The notes under the pieces were generated by a model. The model was given only the letters and a program-made list of their open reading frames with translations, was not told the DNA's origin and ran no database searches. From Polydactylus sextarius (taxonomy: Eukaryota > Chordata > Actinopteri > Polynemidae): a DNA stretch of 64,000 bases. This document shows, in pieces, positions 28,601 through 42,991 of this stretch. The number at the start of each line of letters is the position of its first letter. Position 1 is the stretch's first letter. A program made the position numbers and the translations under genes. Location of the stretch: NCBI GenBank assembly GCA_016801845.1, contig CM028918.1, forward strand, positions 12,699,001 through 12,763,000. Reading direction: 5' to 3'.

Positions 28601-29054
28601 GAATTAGTAGTGTACATAATTTAGAAGCCACAGATACTGTTGAAAAAGCGCCAAATGGAAGCCAAATAGCAAACGGTAGCTAAACTTAAAATGTTCAGGT
28701 CATAGAGGGCTTGGCTGACAGATGGCCGTTCTATTTGTAGCTGCCGTCGTTGTTAATAAAGTATTTTTAAACAGGCGTTTAGCGCTAGCAGAGGGAACAG
28801 ATGGCTCTTTAAATGGACTCCATTAATTATTACTGAACAGGAGAGAGAGGGTGAGAGAGTTACCTTGCATGTGTATGTATGTTTGTGTGTGTGTGCGTGT
28901 GTGTAAGTGCATTGGGCAGGTACGTGAGGGTGTGTTGAAAAGTTACTGAAGGGAGTAACTCTTAATTGTGAGTATATGTGTGAAAGAGAGTGGTCAACAG
29001 TTGCCTAGAGAAATAGCAATTAGGGATAATTGTGTGGGTCCTTGTGTAGTTGTA

Positions 29055-29106
<52 letters not shown>

Positions 29107-29257
29107 ATGCACGTACATGCATGCACGTGTGTATGTGTGCGTGGGTGTTCCTATATCATCCAAAGTCTGTGTTTTTCAAGTGAATAAATGCTGAAAAATT
29201 AGACCTTAGAAGTATTTCCAACTGTCTTTCAGCTTTTATAAGTTTGTTTTCTTTTTC

Positions 29258-29297
<40 letters not shown>

Positions 29298-32200
29298 TGT
29301 CTCTCTGTCTGTACAGGAGTGTGCTGCAGGTTTCTACCGTCTTCGCACTGGATCCCCGACATCTGTTTCAGCATCCAGAGTGCCCATCGCTGCCGGCATG
29401 GGCAGCTGTGTTCAGTGCCAGTGCAGTGGGCACTCTTCCACCTGTGACCCTGAGACATCCATATGCCAGGTAAAATGAGTGTGTGTGTGTGTGTGTCAGA
29501 GATAGAAAGAGAGAGAGATAGTGTGTGTCTGTGTGTGTGTTCGATGTGATGTCAGGTACTGTAATTAGCCCTGCAATAATTAACGACCTGGGGCTTATTC
29601 ATATTTTGTGTAATTTCCTCTCGTCTGGATCTGACCCAAAGCAGGATCTCTGCTCCTAGATCTGATCCTAGTCATTATAGTTTAAAATAGAATATATATT
29701 TTAAAAAATCTGTTAAAAATTTTAAATGCTCATGAACAAATACCTCCCACAAAAAATATTGCAATAGAGAAACGATCTGCCTTTTTATTTGTTTTCATAA
29801 TGTGTTTTTCTCCAAAGACATTTTTCTCGCAAGTTGCCCCTGAACCCGACTGGTGGCCAGTGAGATGAATGTGCAAATGCCAGTTGTTATCTGTTAGGCA
29901 CTTCCAGCCTTTTCACAATCTGGTCAGTGTGTAGTCGGTCTCTATTTGAAGACAAGGCCTCGGGGAGCAGTTGGTCACATGCTGCCCAAAAGTCATCACT
30001 CGGTTTTGATCTCCAAAAGCCCTGGCAGACTGAGAGAATGACACAGAGTAAACTGTTCATACTGTCAGGAAAACCAACTGAGATTTATTTTGGACAGCTG
30101 ATGAGGAGCCGTTTAATTATGTGATCTGATGTGGTTAGAACATTATTGCACACATAATTTGACATAAGCACTTTAAAACAAAGAGCGCTTTTTGCACTTT
30201 TTGCATTTTTTGGCCTATGTGATGCGTCATTTTGTTTTTTTTTTTCTGGAAATTCAAATTACAGCAAGTAGTGAGAGTGACTCAGCTTCTTTCATTTAAA
30301 AATTTCAGCATCATTAAATTTTTTTTTTTAACAAAACCGTGCTCAAGGTTGGCAGGTTTGTTGTTTGATCATGACAGAGTTTGAGTTTCTTAATTCTCTT
30401 ATTATTATTATTTTGCTTTTTTCTGCAATTCTGCCTCTTCTCTTGTTTATTTAATTCACTTCCTCTTTCTGCTTCCTTCTATCATTTCCTCCTCCTCCAA
30501 TCCTACATACCTCTTCTAATTTTATTTTCCTGTTTTTATCTGCCTCATTCTAAATTCTCCTCTTTCTCGTCCTCAATTATGTACTTGCTCATCTTTTGTG
30601 TCCTTTCATCTCTCTGCCATTCTTTTTGTCTTTTACCTTCAGTTCCTTCATTTCCCTCTCATTTTCCCTGTCCCTCTCTACACCACCCTCTTTCTCTTCC
30701 ACACATCTCCTTAATTTTCTCTAGTTTTGCCAATTTGTTTCTCTCCCTTTTTATTCTCCCCTCGCTGTTCTCTTGTGTTTGATTTCTGTCTCTCTCTGCC
30801 TCCCAGTCATTTTTTCCTCGCCTATTTCCACCTCGCTTTCCATAACAGTGTCATTAGCATTTTCTGACCGAGCGGGCTAAATTGAAAATGCTAAACGAGT
30901 TTGTTTCTGTGGTAATTAGCGGTAACGAGAAACACAGGAAGTTAATGGAAATGACTTGCCTCGTTAAGAGGCAACTTCCTGTTGCACTGATTGAAGTTCC
31001 CATTTTCAACAAACAAGGCGAACACATAAGACAGGACCCTGGGGATATAAAGAGGAGAGAGGAGATCTGCATGTTTGTGTTTGTGTATTGTATGTTATGC
31101 ATCGTAATTGTACATCGTGTGTGTGGGGGGTATGTGTGTTTGTGTTTGTATGTTTGAGTGCACAGTGAGTGGGTGTGTGTCAGCATCTGTGAGAATTTCC
31201 CTGTTTGTTTGTGTCTAAAACATGTACATAAATCTGATAGGATCAGTCAGAATAGAAGTATGAATAAGATTTGTGTGTGTGTGTGTGTGGTTGTGTAATA
31301 AACATAGTTGAAGACTAAACATCTCTAGATATTAAAACTTTATTATTGCTTAAGTATATGTATGGTTTTGTGTGTCATTGTCGACAACAGGTGAGTGAAA
31401 TGCTGTAAAGTATTTCAGTTGGGCTTCTATTGTGAAGGGAAACTTATTAAACTCTGTGACGGGATGAGATCGCACCTGTCAGCAAACAGCTAGATGGTTG
31501 CTGCTGTGCAGGGGCTCGCTGCACTTCATCATGCTGTACTGTGTATGGACAGTTACATTTCCTATCAGAAAAAGTCCAACCTGGATATAAGTTTGGAGGT
31601 AGAATGGCTCAGAAACTGTGGCAGAAAGAAATGATTAGTAATAGTGATTTCCCTCCTGCTTCAGTAGCGAATGCTCAGCACTGCACAAACAGCTGCGATC
31701 ACATTGGGTACTTACCACTGATGGTCTGGATGTGTATTTGCACGCAGCCACTCAATCAGTGTTTCTCTGAAAAATAAAAGTCAATAAAACTCATTCAATG
31801 ATTTCTGATTAGATCATTTTCCTCTATATGTGTGGGTGGGAACTAGACAGACAGCTCCCAACACTGAACTGATTTAAAGTGAAACGACACTTCTGCCAAC
31901 ATATTGTCAAACAGTCTCCGAATTTACCACCTCACAGATGAGCACTGGTGATCTGCTTATCAAAAAAAAAAAAAAAAAGACAGTGCATAATAATATGTTT
32001 GCCACTCGTTCTTTAAACTCTTCCTCTGGTGTCAGTATAAATTTACTGATGGTGGCGAGATAATTATCTCACTCACCAAAAAACAAACCTCAGTCAGTAA
32101 TCAAGGAATGAATGATGGGTGATCCCGTATGTCGTCTCTTCAATTACTCATTGTCAAGCTGAGACAATTAGACACATACAAAGGATTGTACATAACTTAC

Positions 32201-35200
32201 TCACATAATAATGTATTCCAATACTTGCTGTCTTTGATTAGAGGAATGAAATATGCTACAAGATGAATATACATACATAGGTGCAGATAAACCACTCAAA
32301 AATACTGTATCTTTGCCTTTTTCACATTAATCTGGTGTTTCATTTTCAAAGTGCCAGTGGGAATTTTCAGTAGGTCAAAGTGTAGCTTAACTTGTGTTAA
32401 TTCAATTTTAAATTAAATTTATTTACTTTTTTTCAAATAGGAAAAAGTTTGAGGAAGAACGGCACAAGTTTATTTTTTTTCTTTTTTCTTTTTTAATCAT
32501 TGTGTTGGAGCTGCTCAAATTATTCTCTTACAATCAAATCTGCATTTAAAACCAACCAGACTCATCAAGAATCACGCTGTGCGGAGAATGATGGGAAATT
32601 TAGCACCTGCACGTTAAGGTTAAAGTCACGAATGTGAATATAATTTAGCGACTTCACAAGTGTCACCTATTTCATGTGTTACACGTGTGTAGAACTGTGA
32701 AGACAACACAGAAGGAGATCGATGTGAACGCTGCGCCCCAGGATTCTACGGAGTGGTCCGAGGTTTACCTGATGACTGTAAACCCTGTGCCTGCCCCCTT
32801 ACCAACGCAGAGAACAAGTATACTTTCATTTATCTCTTTAGTTGTTGGTGGATCTCCAAAATTTTTAAGTAACATGTATCAGTCATGTATTATACTACAT
32901 TTTTAACAAAATATGTGTATTTTTTCAGCCTTTTTATGTATGAACTGTAAAAGCCTTTAATATTTATCATGTGTTCTGTATAAACAAAGAATAGAATATT
33001 TAGTATTTAAGTATTCTCAAGTCATTAATGACTAACATCTCTTTCTGTGTTTAGTTTCAGTCCAACCTGCGTAACGGAGGGATTTGATGACTACAGATGT
33101 ACCGCCTGTCCTGAGGGATATGAGGGCAAATACTGTGAGAGGTCAGACACAAAGAAAATCAAAAACAAGATGACTTTAGAAATTACTACATCTTAATATA
33201 ATGAATCGAATGCACTGAGGCAATGGGACAAAATAATGTGTAATAACTTCGGCACAAAACTGTGCGAAAGTTTGAAGTTTAAGTTATTCATACACCGTTT
33301 TTGATAGTTAATCTTTCCCCTTCTTGCTTTGATCCCACCTGTCCAGATGTTCCACCGGTTACCATGGTAACCCGAGTATGCCAGGCGGCCGGTGCGAGGA
33401 GTGTAAGTGTTCCTCGTGGGGGGCGTTGCCTGGACCATGTGACCCTGTTACCGGCCAATGCCGTTGCAGGGTCGGGGCATTGGGGACGTCGTGTGACCTG
33501 TGCATGGACAGGCATGTGTGTGGACCAGCTGGCATCATCTGTAAGACTAACACACAACTTCTTATACATTATTATTCTTCACGCTCCCTTTTGGTTCCCT
33601 CTCGTTCTTTTTCTTTTTGTTTCTCTCTTTTTTTTCCACTTCCTTTTTATCTAAGATATCTAAAGCTTGAAAACTTTTCTCTTTAGCTGAAATAGAAAAT
33701 TAACTGTAATAATTACGAAAGGCCTCTTTGGTTATTAATAAGATAAATAACAGTAACAGAGGCTTCCACAGTTGTAGAGCAGCATTCCAACATGCAACAC
33801 AAACAAACCCTACAAACCCTCCATCTTCTTTCCTTTCCGTTCACCACCCATTGTTGTCACCTGATGTTGTGATTTTTACTTTATTTTCTGGCAATGAAAT
33901 GCAAATGAGCAGTCAAAGCTCTTTTCTCTTGTTGCCATGGGAGACAGGGGATCGTGGCAGAAGTCAAATTCAAGGCATTTAGAAATAATTTCAGTGTCAT
34001 TTGGAGCTAATTTAAAGTTAATATGACCATAATGGCAGAGCCAATTGAGTGCCATTAGCATGTCTAGAGGTAAGTGTATGTGCACGAGTGAGAATATAGA
34101 AGAAAACGTTGTAAGACAGAGGCTGATGTGAAATTGCTGCTGTCAGGTCAGAGAGGAAATTGCTTCCTCAGGTCTTTATGTGTTCAGACACAAAGCGTGT
34201 GTTCATAAATTGGCAGCGCCAGTGCTGCAGTGCACCCTGACACCAGACCGGTCGCCTCTACGTCCAGACTATAATCACAAGTCTTGATGGTTTACACAGA
34301 GTGGAGCGATCAGACTGCTGTTCACTTGTTGAAGAGTGATTGCACTCTGCGTTTTTGCCTCTGCTCTGTGCTTTCTCCCATTCCATCAGACACAACTGAG
34401 CACTTTGGGAGTCGGCGATCTTGAGTGAAGGAAATGGAGGTAGCTCTTACATTGGGTGCATGACATCATTTGCATAGAAATACAGCTAAATTTCTGTTGG
34501 TGTAACAGTTTCCATTATTGAATATTGCCCATGTCTGTATGATCAGTGCTGCACTATTCAAAATGCATTAATATTATTCAGGTGAAACAAGATAATTTGG
34601 CTTGAAGTTATAGATAAATGTATATGTTATTAACTGTTTAAAAAAAAGACCGTAGAAGCAGTTGCACAGGATGCATCTCACATCATCTTGAATCCTTATT
34701 TATTTATTTTATTAGTACAATAACATAAAATCTGGATTTAAATCCACCAAAGATGCAATACTATTAAATGTCTGATCAGCAAAGCTCATTCTAGAGATCA
34801 GACACTGTTGCCACATGACTATTATGTACATTGTAACTAAATATGATTGAAGTAAAATCATACTTGAAATACTTAAATCAGCTATGAGTTATTGTCAAAT
34901 CATCACAGGAGCGGGTCCGTATCATTGCACTTGTATGTTGGCGTGTGTGTATGTGTAGATTTGCAGTTTGAAGTGTAATGATTGTACTGAAGTAAATCAA
35001 AGCTGTTCCATCAGATTCACTTCAGTTTACTTGAGCCACTTCCTCTGTTCTGGTGATTCATCATAATAAACTATACATATACTTCTAGCACTTTATACAA
35101 ATTCGTCAGATGTGGAGAATCATATCTCTTGTGTGTTTTGGCAAATGTGCCCAAACAGGCGACCGACCAGCATAACAGGAGGAAGTGGTGGAAACAGCCA

Positions 35201-38200
35201 TTTATTCACACATCTAATACTATAATACATATACATTATGCATGTGTGTTTGTGTGTAAGCACGGGATTGCCCGAATACATCGGTGGATTTGTGTGTCAT
35301 GGTTTTGTCAGATATTGATAGAATAGAGACAGTTTTTATTTAATTTAATTTATCTTTTGATTTCCCTTGTCAGAAATTTTAATTTCTGCAATAAATCAGC
35401 CTCGGGCCATAGAAGGGAAAAGAAATTCACACTTGCGCGCGATGCAGAAAAATGTGTATGCATGTGTGTGAGTGAATTCCCTGGTGAGTGTGTGTGTTTT
35501 TAGCCTGCAGTGTGTTCTCATAATAGGTGATTTTGCTTCTCTGTGCTGAATTTCATGCCTCGGCAACCCTGTTTTCCTGATGCCAGAGTCACTTAAACAT
35601 GAAAACACAAGCAGTCACCACAATCACACACTTATTTGTTTACATGCTCACAAATAAAGCATATAAACACAGATTCGGTTATTAAAATAAACGTGTGACT
35701 TCCTTTCTTTCTTTTAGTTCTCTCTGCCAAGTCAAAACCCAAAAAGTCTCAAAAAGCTGACACACAAGCACAAAACAAAGCTGGCTGTGTATGTGTGATG
35801 TTTAACTGTGTGGTTTTCTATGTGTCTGCAGCCTGTGATGACGAGTGCTCAGGTCTGTTGATCAGTGATCTGGACCGCCTGTATCGTATTATCACTGATG
35901 TCACGCTGACCACACCTCTTCCACCACCTTATAAGGTGTTGTATCGCTTTGAGAACATGACAGAGGAACTCAAGGTAAAAAAATCTTTGCCTGACATATT
36001 GTGTCCTTATATGTCAAAGTGTTTTGTTCAAATATTTGTAAGAACACTGTTTGGGCAGGTGGGGTCTAGCAAATGATCATTTTTATGAAATTGTTTGGAT
36101 ATTCTCATCACTTAGCAACAGTATATAAAAATAGCCAGATACCGACGACATATATAAGTCCTTGAAATATGAGTTAATTGATGTACACGGATGTGATGGC
36201 ACACTCGTCACTCAACTTAATCAACCTGCACTAGTTGGTCTGGAAAACATCATCATTACAATCTTTGTGAACTTATTGTGAATTGTCAATTAAAGTTTCA
36301 AAGCGTTAAGAATAATAATATCTTCCTTTTTTCCATAATGGCATAATGGCTGTGTTCACTGCCGCTAAACTTAATTAACACATACTTCTAGTGACGTAAT
36401 GAGCAGTTAAAGTAACAGTTTATTATAATGTCTGTTAATGTCCGGGTGGGCGATATAAACGATAAAAACAGTATGTGAAATAAATTTGGCCAACAATAGA
36501 GATTGCGATAGGTCATTGCGTCATCATAATGCGTCGTGCTTGCGTCACGGTTCGGAAAAATGGCTGTGAGCAGTGAGCACATGGAGGAGGAGCTCGTCAA
36601 AAAGACCAGTGCAATGTCCATAATATGGTCATGGTTTGGATTTAACCTCTTCTTCCCTGACACACCCAGTACCGGGGACAGAGTGGGTCACATCCGATTT
36701 CATGGCGTGTGATGCCAGCTGTGCTCCATAAACATCGACATGTTTAGTAGAATCATCACAATCATAGCTGAAAGCTCATATAAACCATTTCTACAACCAC
36801 CAAACACAGCTAAAGCTACAAACAATTAAAAGAGCAAGTAAACAAACTCCACAAAAAGACTTTTACACAACATGACCCCTCCTCTCCAGTAGCGTTTTGT
36901 AAACAAACAAACAACATCTCTGCTGGGATCATGTAGATTCTAAAACTACAAGTTTTATCAAGATCCAACAAAAATTGACTGAATTAGCAGCAACAGACAA
37001 CCAAAGACCGTTCGATAAACACGATCATGAATCCTGTCTTACCTTTGTTGTCTTGTTTACAAGACATAAATCCACAGTGATAAAGCCTCATTTCCTAAAC
37101 AACTACATTTCCCAGGGTGCTTTGTAAGCAGTTATTGGTTAAAATCGGCTTTTCCTACCTGGTAACAGAAATGTAATTGGACGAGAGGCGAGAGGCCTCT
37201 ACTCTGGTTCACTTGCATGTCCTGCATTATAACTGGAGACTGGAGATGGTTAAATTTACGTAAATTTACGTATTGCGGCTTCTAATTTCATACTACTCAC
37301 AATGTTTTCTATAATGTTTTCTATAATTGCAGTTTTGCACAATAAGTTCATTGAAGTAAAATTCTTGACTATTTTATGTTCATTAATAGTTTAGAAAAAA
37401 ACTTCAAGGCTACAATTCCTTTACTATGGGTATATGGTACCCTTTCAGAAACAGTTATATTGAAATTTACATACCAGAATATGCCGTAATATATACCGTC
37501 TACTATTTATGGCTCAAATCATACCACAATATAGATTTTAGGCCATATCTCCCACCCCTAATCTTTGTTGAATTTAAGCTGTTATCTTCCTGTTAACAGT
37601 GACATAATCTCAGTGTGTTGAGTTTTTCCTGTTTTTTCCTTCTTGCCTCCTGCCCTCACTTGCTCATCCTCTTTTTTTTCAGCTCTACAGCAAAGAGCCA
37701 GGTAGTTCAAAAGCCTAGCCGTGGGCCAAAATATGTCAAACATTTCTCTCTGTAATTCCTTCATCTCTCTGTTTTCTTTCCTGCAGCACATGCTGTCGCC
37801 TCAGAAAGCTCCGGAGAGATTACTACAACTGGCCGACTCCAACCTAGGATCACTGGTTGTTGAGATGGACCAACTGCACAGCAGGGTATAGACATTTTTA
37901 TTTTTATTTTGGCTCAACTTTAATCTCTGTCATTGTCATCCTACCTTTCTCTCTTTATCTTGTTTACACCTTCTTTCTTTGTCTGTGTGGCAGAGACTGA
38001 AAACATGGTTTAAGGCAACACTTATGTACAAATAACAGCAAAGACACAAAAGTCAATTCTACAACAAGCTGTGGATCACAGTAGTGGAAGCATGAAAAAC
38101 ATAATAACTAGGTCTGCAGTGTTTTAATTAACATAAAGGCACTACAGAAAACAAATCAACCATCTTTTTCAACATGTTAGTTAAGTGTCAGAAAACTGTT

Positions 38201-41200
38201 TAGAGAAAGTCTGTTACACATTTAATTACCTAACCATCCGAGCAGCAAGATTAAATACCAGGGTAGGCAGCATGTTTGGTCTGCAGAATGAAAAATCACA
38301 CATATAAGAACTGATATTAAGCCTTGGGCATGAAGTCCTGGATTAACCTGCTAGCAGGGCCGACCTATAGAGCAGGGCTCTATAGGTGCCCCTATAGAGC
38401 AGATTTTCTTAAAAAGATTATGAATCATGCATTGTTTACATTCCCATTTGCTTGCTAGTGGTAATGATCTTGCATTAATATGTCTGTTTCCCATCTGTTT
38501 CCCGTCAACTGTTGATCAACCGATCAAAATTATCTACATTCAAAAAAATATTTAATGAACAACTGAACGCATTTCTATGCTTAGATTAAAATCACAATTA
38601 ATTATGTCTTTAAGATGAATTAAACAAAATAGAAAAACACCGTTAGACTGGAGGAGCTCCATGAGTGGAGGAAAATAACACTCATATTGATGCTGTCAGG
38701 CATCACCCGTTTAGGGACTGGGGCATTGGCATTTGTTGACAGTGATGCTATCACCCACACCCCATAACACACATGAACACACACGTGCACATTCACATAC
38801 AGTGGCTAAAATGATATGGCTCGGTCTTGTCAAATCACAACAATGATTACCTGCTTGCTCTATGTTCGTATGTGTTAAATTGAGTGTGTGTGGATGTGTT
38901 TTCATGTCTGTCAAGAATTCATCCATTTTCTCATATTCTTGGTCCCGTGTGTATGTGTTTGCACTTTTGGTCAATAAGTCATCCATTTCTTACACACACA
39001 CAATCAATATTGTGTGTGTGTGTGTGTGTACGTTGCCGTCATTGTCTGTCATTCTTTTACGTTTTAGATCTCACCATCCTTTTCCTTCCTTTGAAAGGGA
39101 GAAGTCAATATGTTCACTTATTCAACATTGTTTACTATTTTATGACTTGTGTGTTTGTGTACGTAGGCCACTAAGGTGTCTGCTGATGGAGAGCAGGTTG
39201 AGGATGATGCTGCCAGGATTCATAAACGAGCCGAGGACCTCGAACAGTTCATCAGGGATACGCTGCTGGGAGCTAAAGGTAGCAGAAATGAACACCACCA
39301 CACCTCCATTAACTGCCTCCATATTCTGCCAACTGGGATTTCTAGATTTATCTGTCTACTCTCTCACTAGTTTCATCTGTCATCAGAGTACATTGCATAA
39401 TATTACATTATATTAAATGTAAGACATCCCTGTGGGAAATTTGGGTTATTACATTTGAGGACAATATGATTTATAACAGTATGAAGAGGTGAGTAAAGAA
39501 GCTAATGAAATGAATTATACTGACAGAACATATTAAAAAGCAGCAATTAAATGAAGATTTAGAATCTGAAGACACACCCGAAGTTGAATCAGGTGCAAAA
39601 AAAAATACTATGATTAGAATAATATCATTATCACCCTGATCAGTTTTAGTACCCCAAATTATTTTCCTTGAGACACTATGTATATAATCAGTTCCATCAG
39701 GCCCACCTTTGAAGGGGCATCGTCATCAAAGTGAGACAACGAAAATCTCTTTTTGTCTACTTGTTAGTTCAGTAATGGAAACTTAGCTCAAACACTGTGG
39801 CTGATGGGCCAGTGTCCAACTGCTACTGCTCAGTGCCAGGTGCTTGGGCAAAGTGGTATTTGAGCAATGAAGACAGATCCAGCAGGCTGCAGCATCACTT
39901 TCCATGGTGATAAAGATTCACCCACAAAGATAATAAGGTGCAATGACTCAGTTTATTTCATTCTGTTGTGCAACTGGTTATCAAGTTGCCAGTGCCATAG
40001 GAGGATGCCATGTATGCTATCTAAAAGGGACTGCACAAACCAGTGTGGGTAGAGGGAGAGACATCCCAGCATAAATGTAATCGCACATGGGTACAGCCAT
40101 GCATGATTACAGCAATTCCATGGAATGCTAAGTTGGCAGGAGTAGTTAGAAAGTGACTGTAAACAAGACAATTATATGGCGTGTACATGATTTACTGATT
40201 TACTTCTGTTCTCTTAAAAGTTCAGCTAGTATTAGCCATTCCATATTATAGTAATGATAAAAATGTTTTTTTTTTTTTTTTTTAAATCTGCACTGACACA
40301 ATGAGGAGCTGTAGATATAATATAATCTCAACTATTCTCACCTTCAAAAAGAACCTTATTAACACATCCAGCAGTGTATGTGTGTAACTTTGCCGTTTAT
40401 ACGTGGTTTCTAGCAAAGAGAAATATGACTCGAGCCACTAAATACTCCATTTTGTTTACCTTCTAGTCGATAATGTCATCCGTGTTTCTGCCTGTTGTGG
40501 TGCTGGGCAGGTAGTGTTGTGTGTAGTGTGTGGTGTAGGACAACACTGATGAGAATGATCAAATTTAATGAGCTGAAAGATGCTGGAACGCTCAGTCGAG
40601 CTGAAGGGCAACTACAGATTCAAGTGATAATTCTCTGTGGGTTCGTCGCCAGAGGCAACCCCTTTCATACGTTTGTGATCATTTCATCTATTGTATACAT
40701 AAACATGTTCACCATAGTAACTTAGTGTTTCTTTGTTGTTAGTCTGATAATAAATTAATTGAGTAATTACTCATTTACAAAGTCTTTTTTTGCAGTGTTA
40801 ACTGTTTCACCATTTACACCATATTGCAGTTTCTTTGTGTTTTTGTTTGGCCGCAAACCACAAAGGTTTTAATGCTGTCCTGCAGCAGGATACTATGTTC
40901 CCACTGTGGTAAAACATTCTCTGAGTCAGAACTTTGTGGTACAGCCCAGATGGTTCATTCTGTCAGTGGTGGCCTCGTATAGAGGACTTATCACTCCCTC
41001 TCTCTGCATGTATAACTAGCAGGTAGTTGTTCAGCTCTTCAGCTTCAGTGTCCTTTTGCCAGTGCAGCTGCAGAACCTCCTCCCTTAGTGGCTGTGTGAC
41101 CAGCTTTTGATGTGTTTTTCTCACGAATGCTCCACTGGAAAGGGTGTCACTGAAGTTTAAAGAGGGTTTCAGTGCTTTGTGCAGTTTTTTTCCTAGCCAT

Positions 41201-42167
41201 CAGTGTCCTTCTAGTGGGACTGATATTTTACCTGTGGTCAAGACTTGTGCAGTTCTTTTGTTCAAGCCTCTTTGGCCACAATCTTTGACCACAAGTGCTG
41301 TTTCACAGGTCAGTAATTTTTTACTGTGTTTGGTTGAGGCCCTATATTCATTAGTAAAGCTCAAGATTTAAGTGCTCATTTTGTTGTGGACATTTCATTT
41401 AGCAGTGTTGTTACACAGTCGTAATGAGACTCAATGGTTAAACTAGCACTTAACATCCGCTGTGTGGAAAGTTGGCATAAAAGTTTTGCTCAGCATGGAC
41501 AAAACACCAGAAATTGGAAGTTTAAACATTTACAGTTCAGTGACAACTGAGAAAATTTTGTCTGCTGATGAAAACAGCCTACTGTGAAAGTCAACTATTC
41601 TTGGTGTAGAACCACAATTCACCAGATGTTCTCATCTCCACCTTTCCACAATTCTCTCTATAAAATGTCATCTATCTGGCATCTATCTGGTGTCCAGTCT
41701 TCTATATTAACTCTTTCAGCACATCCTCCTTTCAGAATGTCAAAGAAGAAACAGTGTATAGTGGTGGGAACAGTTGTATATAACTATGTATGCAGTGTCC
41801 AGACTTTTTAAGTTTCAGTACAATACATCTCCATATCTAGGTCCATTTGCAGCTTAAGTCACTTAAAGATCAATTCAAGTAGTTGGACTCAGCCGCAACA
41901 AATGCACTTTTAAGTAACTCTCCCTTCTCGACGGTGATCTTTAAAAAACAAATGTGCTCTGTGCGGAACGGTGTAGTTCAAATAATTACTTATTTTCATT
42001 ACCAATTTGAAATTTTTATGACTTCTGGGATGAAAAGAAAGTTGCCAAACCAACACACTCTGACTGGCTGTGATGAAACTGTCCTCTCCATGTTGTTGCT
42101 CCCAGCTCTCTGGCCCTCTGCCTAATCACAATGTGATTATAGTGTGTGTATATGTGTGTGTGTGTGT

Positions 42168-42213
<46 letters not shown>

Positions 42214-42948
42214 CAGTGTGTCGTGGCTCACTGGATGATTGAGAGTAGCAATTAGAGACTTAATTAGTGGCTATCACACACACATACGCACCGCATACAC
42301 AAACACCAATGCTGTTGTGCACACTGTCATACAACTGGGTACACACACAGCCATACACAAATACACATGCACACTCATAATGAGGCAAGAAAATACTGTA
42401 CACACTTTCCTCAGTGTGTGTGCCCGTGTTTACTAGATACCATAATATGATTCCATCCACGTTTTAAGTGTTTAATTGGCTTTTAAATCCCACTATGTAA
42501 TTATATAGCTGTGACACACACACACACACACTCTCTCTCTTTCTCTAACAGATTCAGAGACTGACTCACACACACACACACACACACAAATACAACTGCA
42601 GCACATACACATACAGTACAGCTGTTCATTAGCATGATGGCTTTAGTTCTGTCTAGGCTCGAGTCACATCATGTTTACATTTCAAATTAGAGGAAATGCT
42701 GCATTGCCACAACTGCGCACACACAAACATCGGCCCACCCACCCACACACCTTCAAACACTTTCTCACACACACAAACACACACACACACACACACACTG
42801 TAAGTTTCAACTTGCTTTAATCATATCACGTTTACATTTCAAATGAGAGTAACACACTATCACTATACACACAAACTGTATACACATGCTCTATGGAAAA
42901 GCACAATAAACACATTCCCCTGTTCTGTTTTGCTTTTACGAAGACATT

Positions 42949-42991
<43 letters not shown>

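Larger units (their letters stand above)
26873..29316 (+). other. lama2: intron 12
   Basis: 2.44 kb. It contains poly-A at about 27,540-27,556, T-rich and pyrimidine-rich stretches near 28,200-28,240 and 28,320-28,340, and (TG)n tracts at 29,057-29,104 and 29,261-29,296, the second running up to exon 13. No exon or transposon was recognised. Confidence 0.65.
35975..37786 (+). other. lama2: intron 17
   Basis: 1.81 kb. About 1.1 kb of it (36,441-37,560) is a hAT-like transposon copy. The remainder is unremarkable, with a pyrimidine-rich 3' end. Confidence 0.7.

Noticed and set aside
30381..30782. 133-codon Leu/Ser/Phe-rich ORF that looks membrane-like
   Set aside because: Translation of a pyrimidine-rich tract; no start context, splice sites or similarity.
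38862..39416. 184-codon plus-strand ORF, the longest in the window
   Set aside because: It runs through intron TG repeats and crosses exon 19 in the wrong frame; its composition is Cys/Val/Ser-rich repeat translation.
40890..41810. Possible processed pseudogene in intron 19 (short hydrophobic frame with LAISVLLVGLIFYLW)
   Set aside because: Stops are frequent in all frames and no family could be named.
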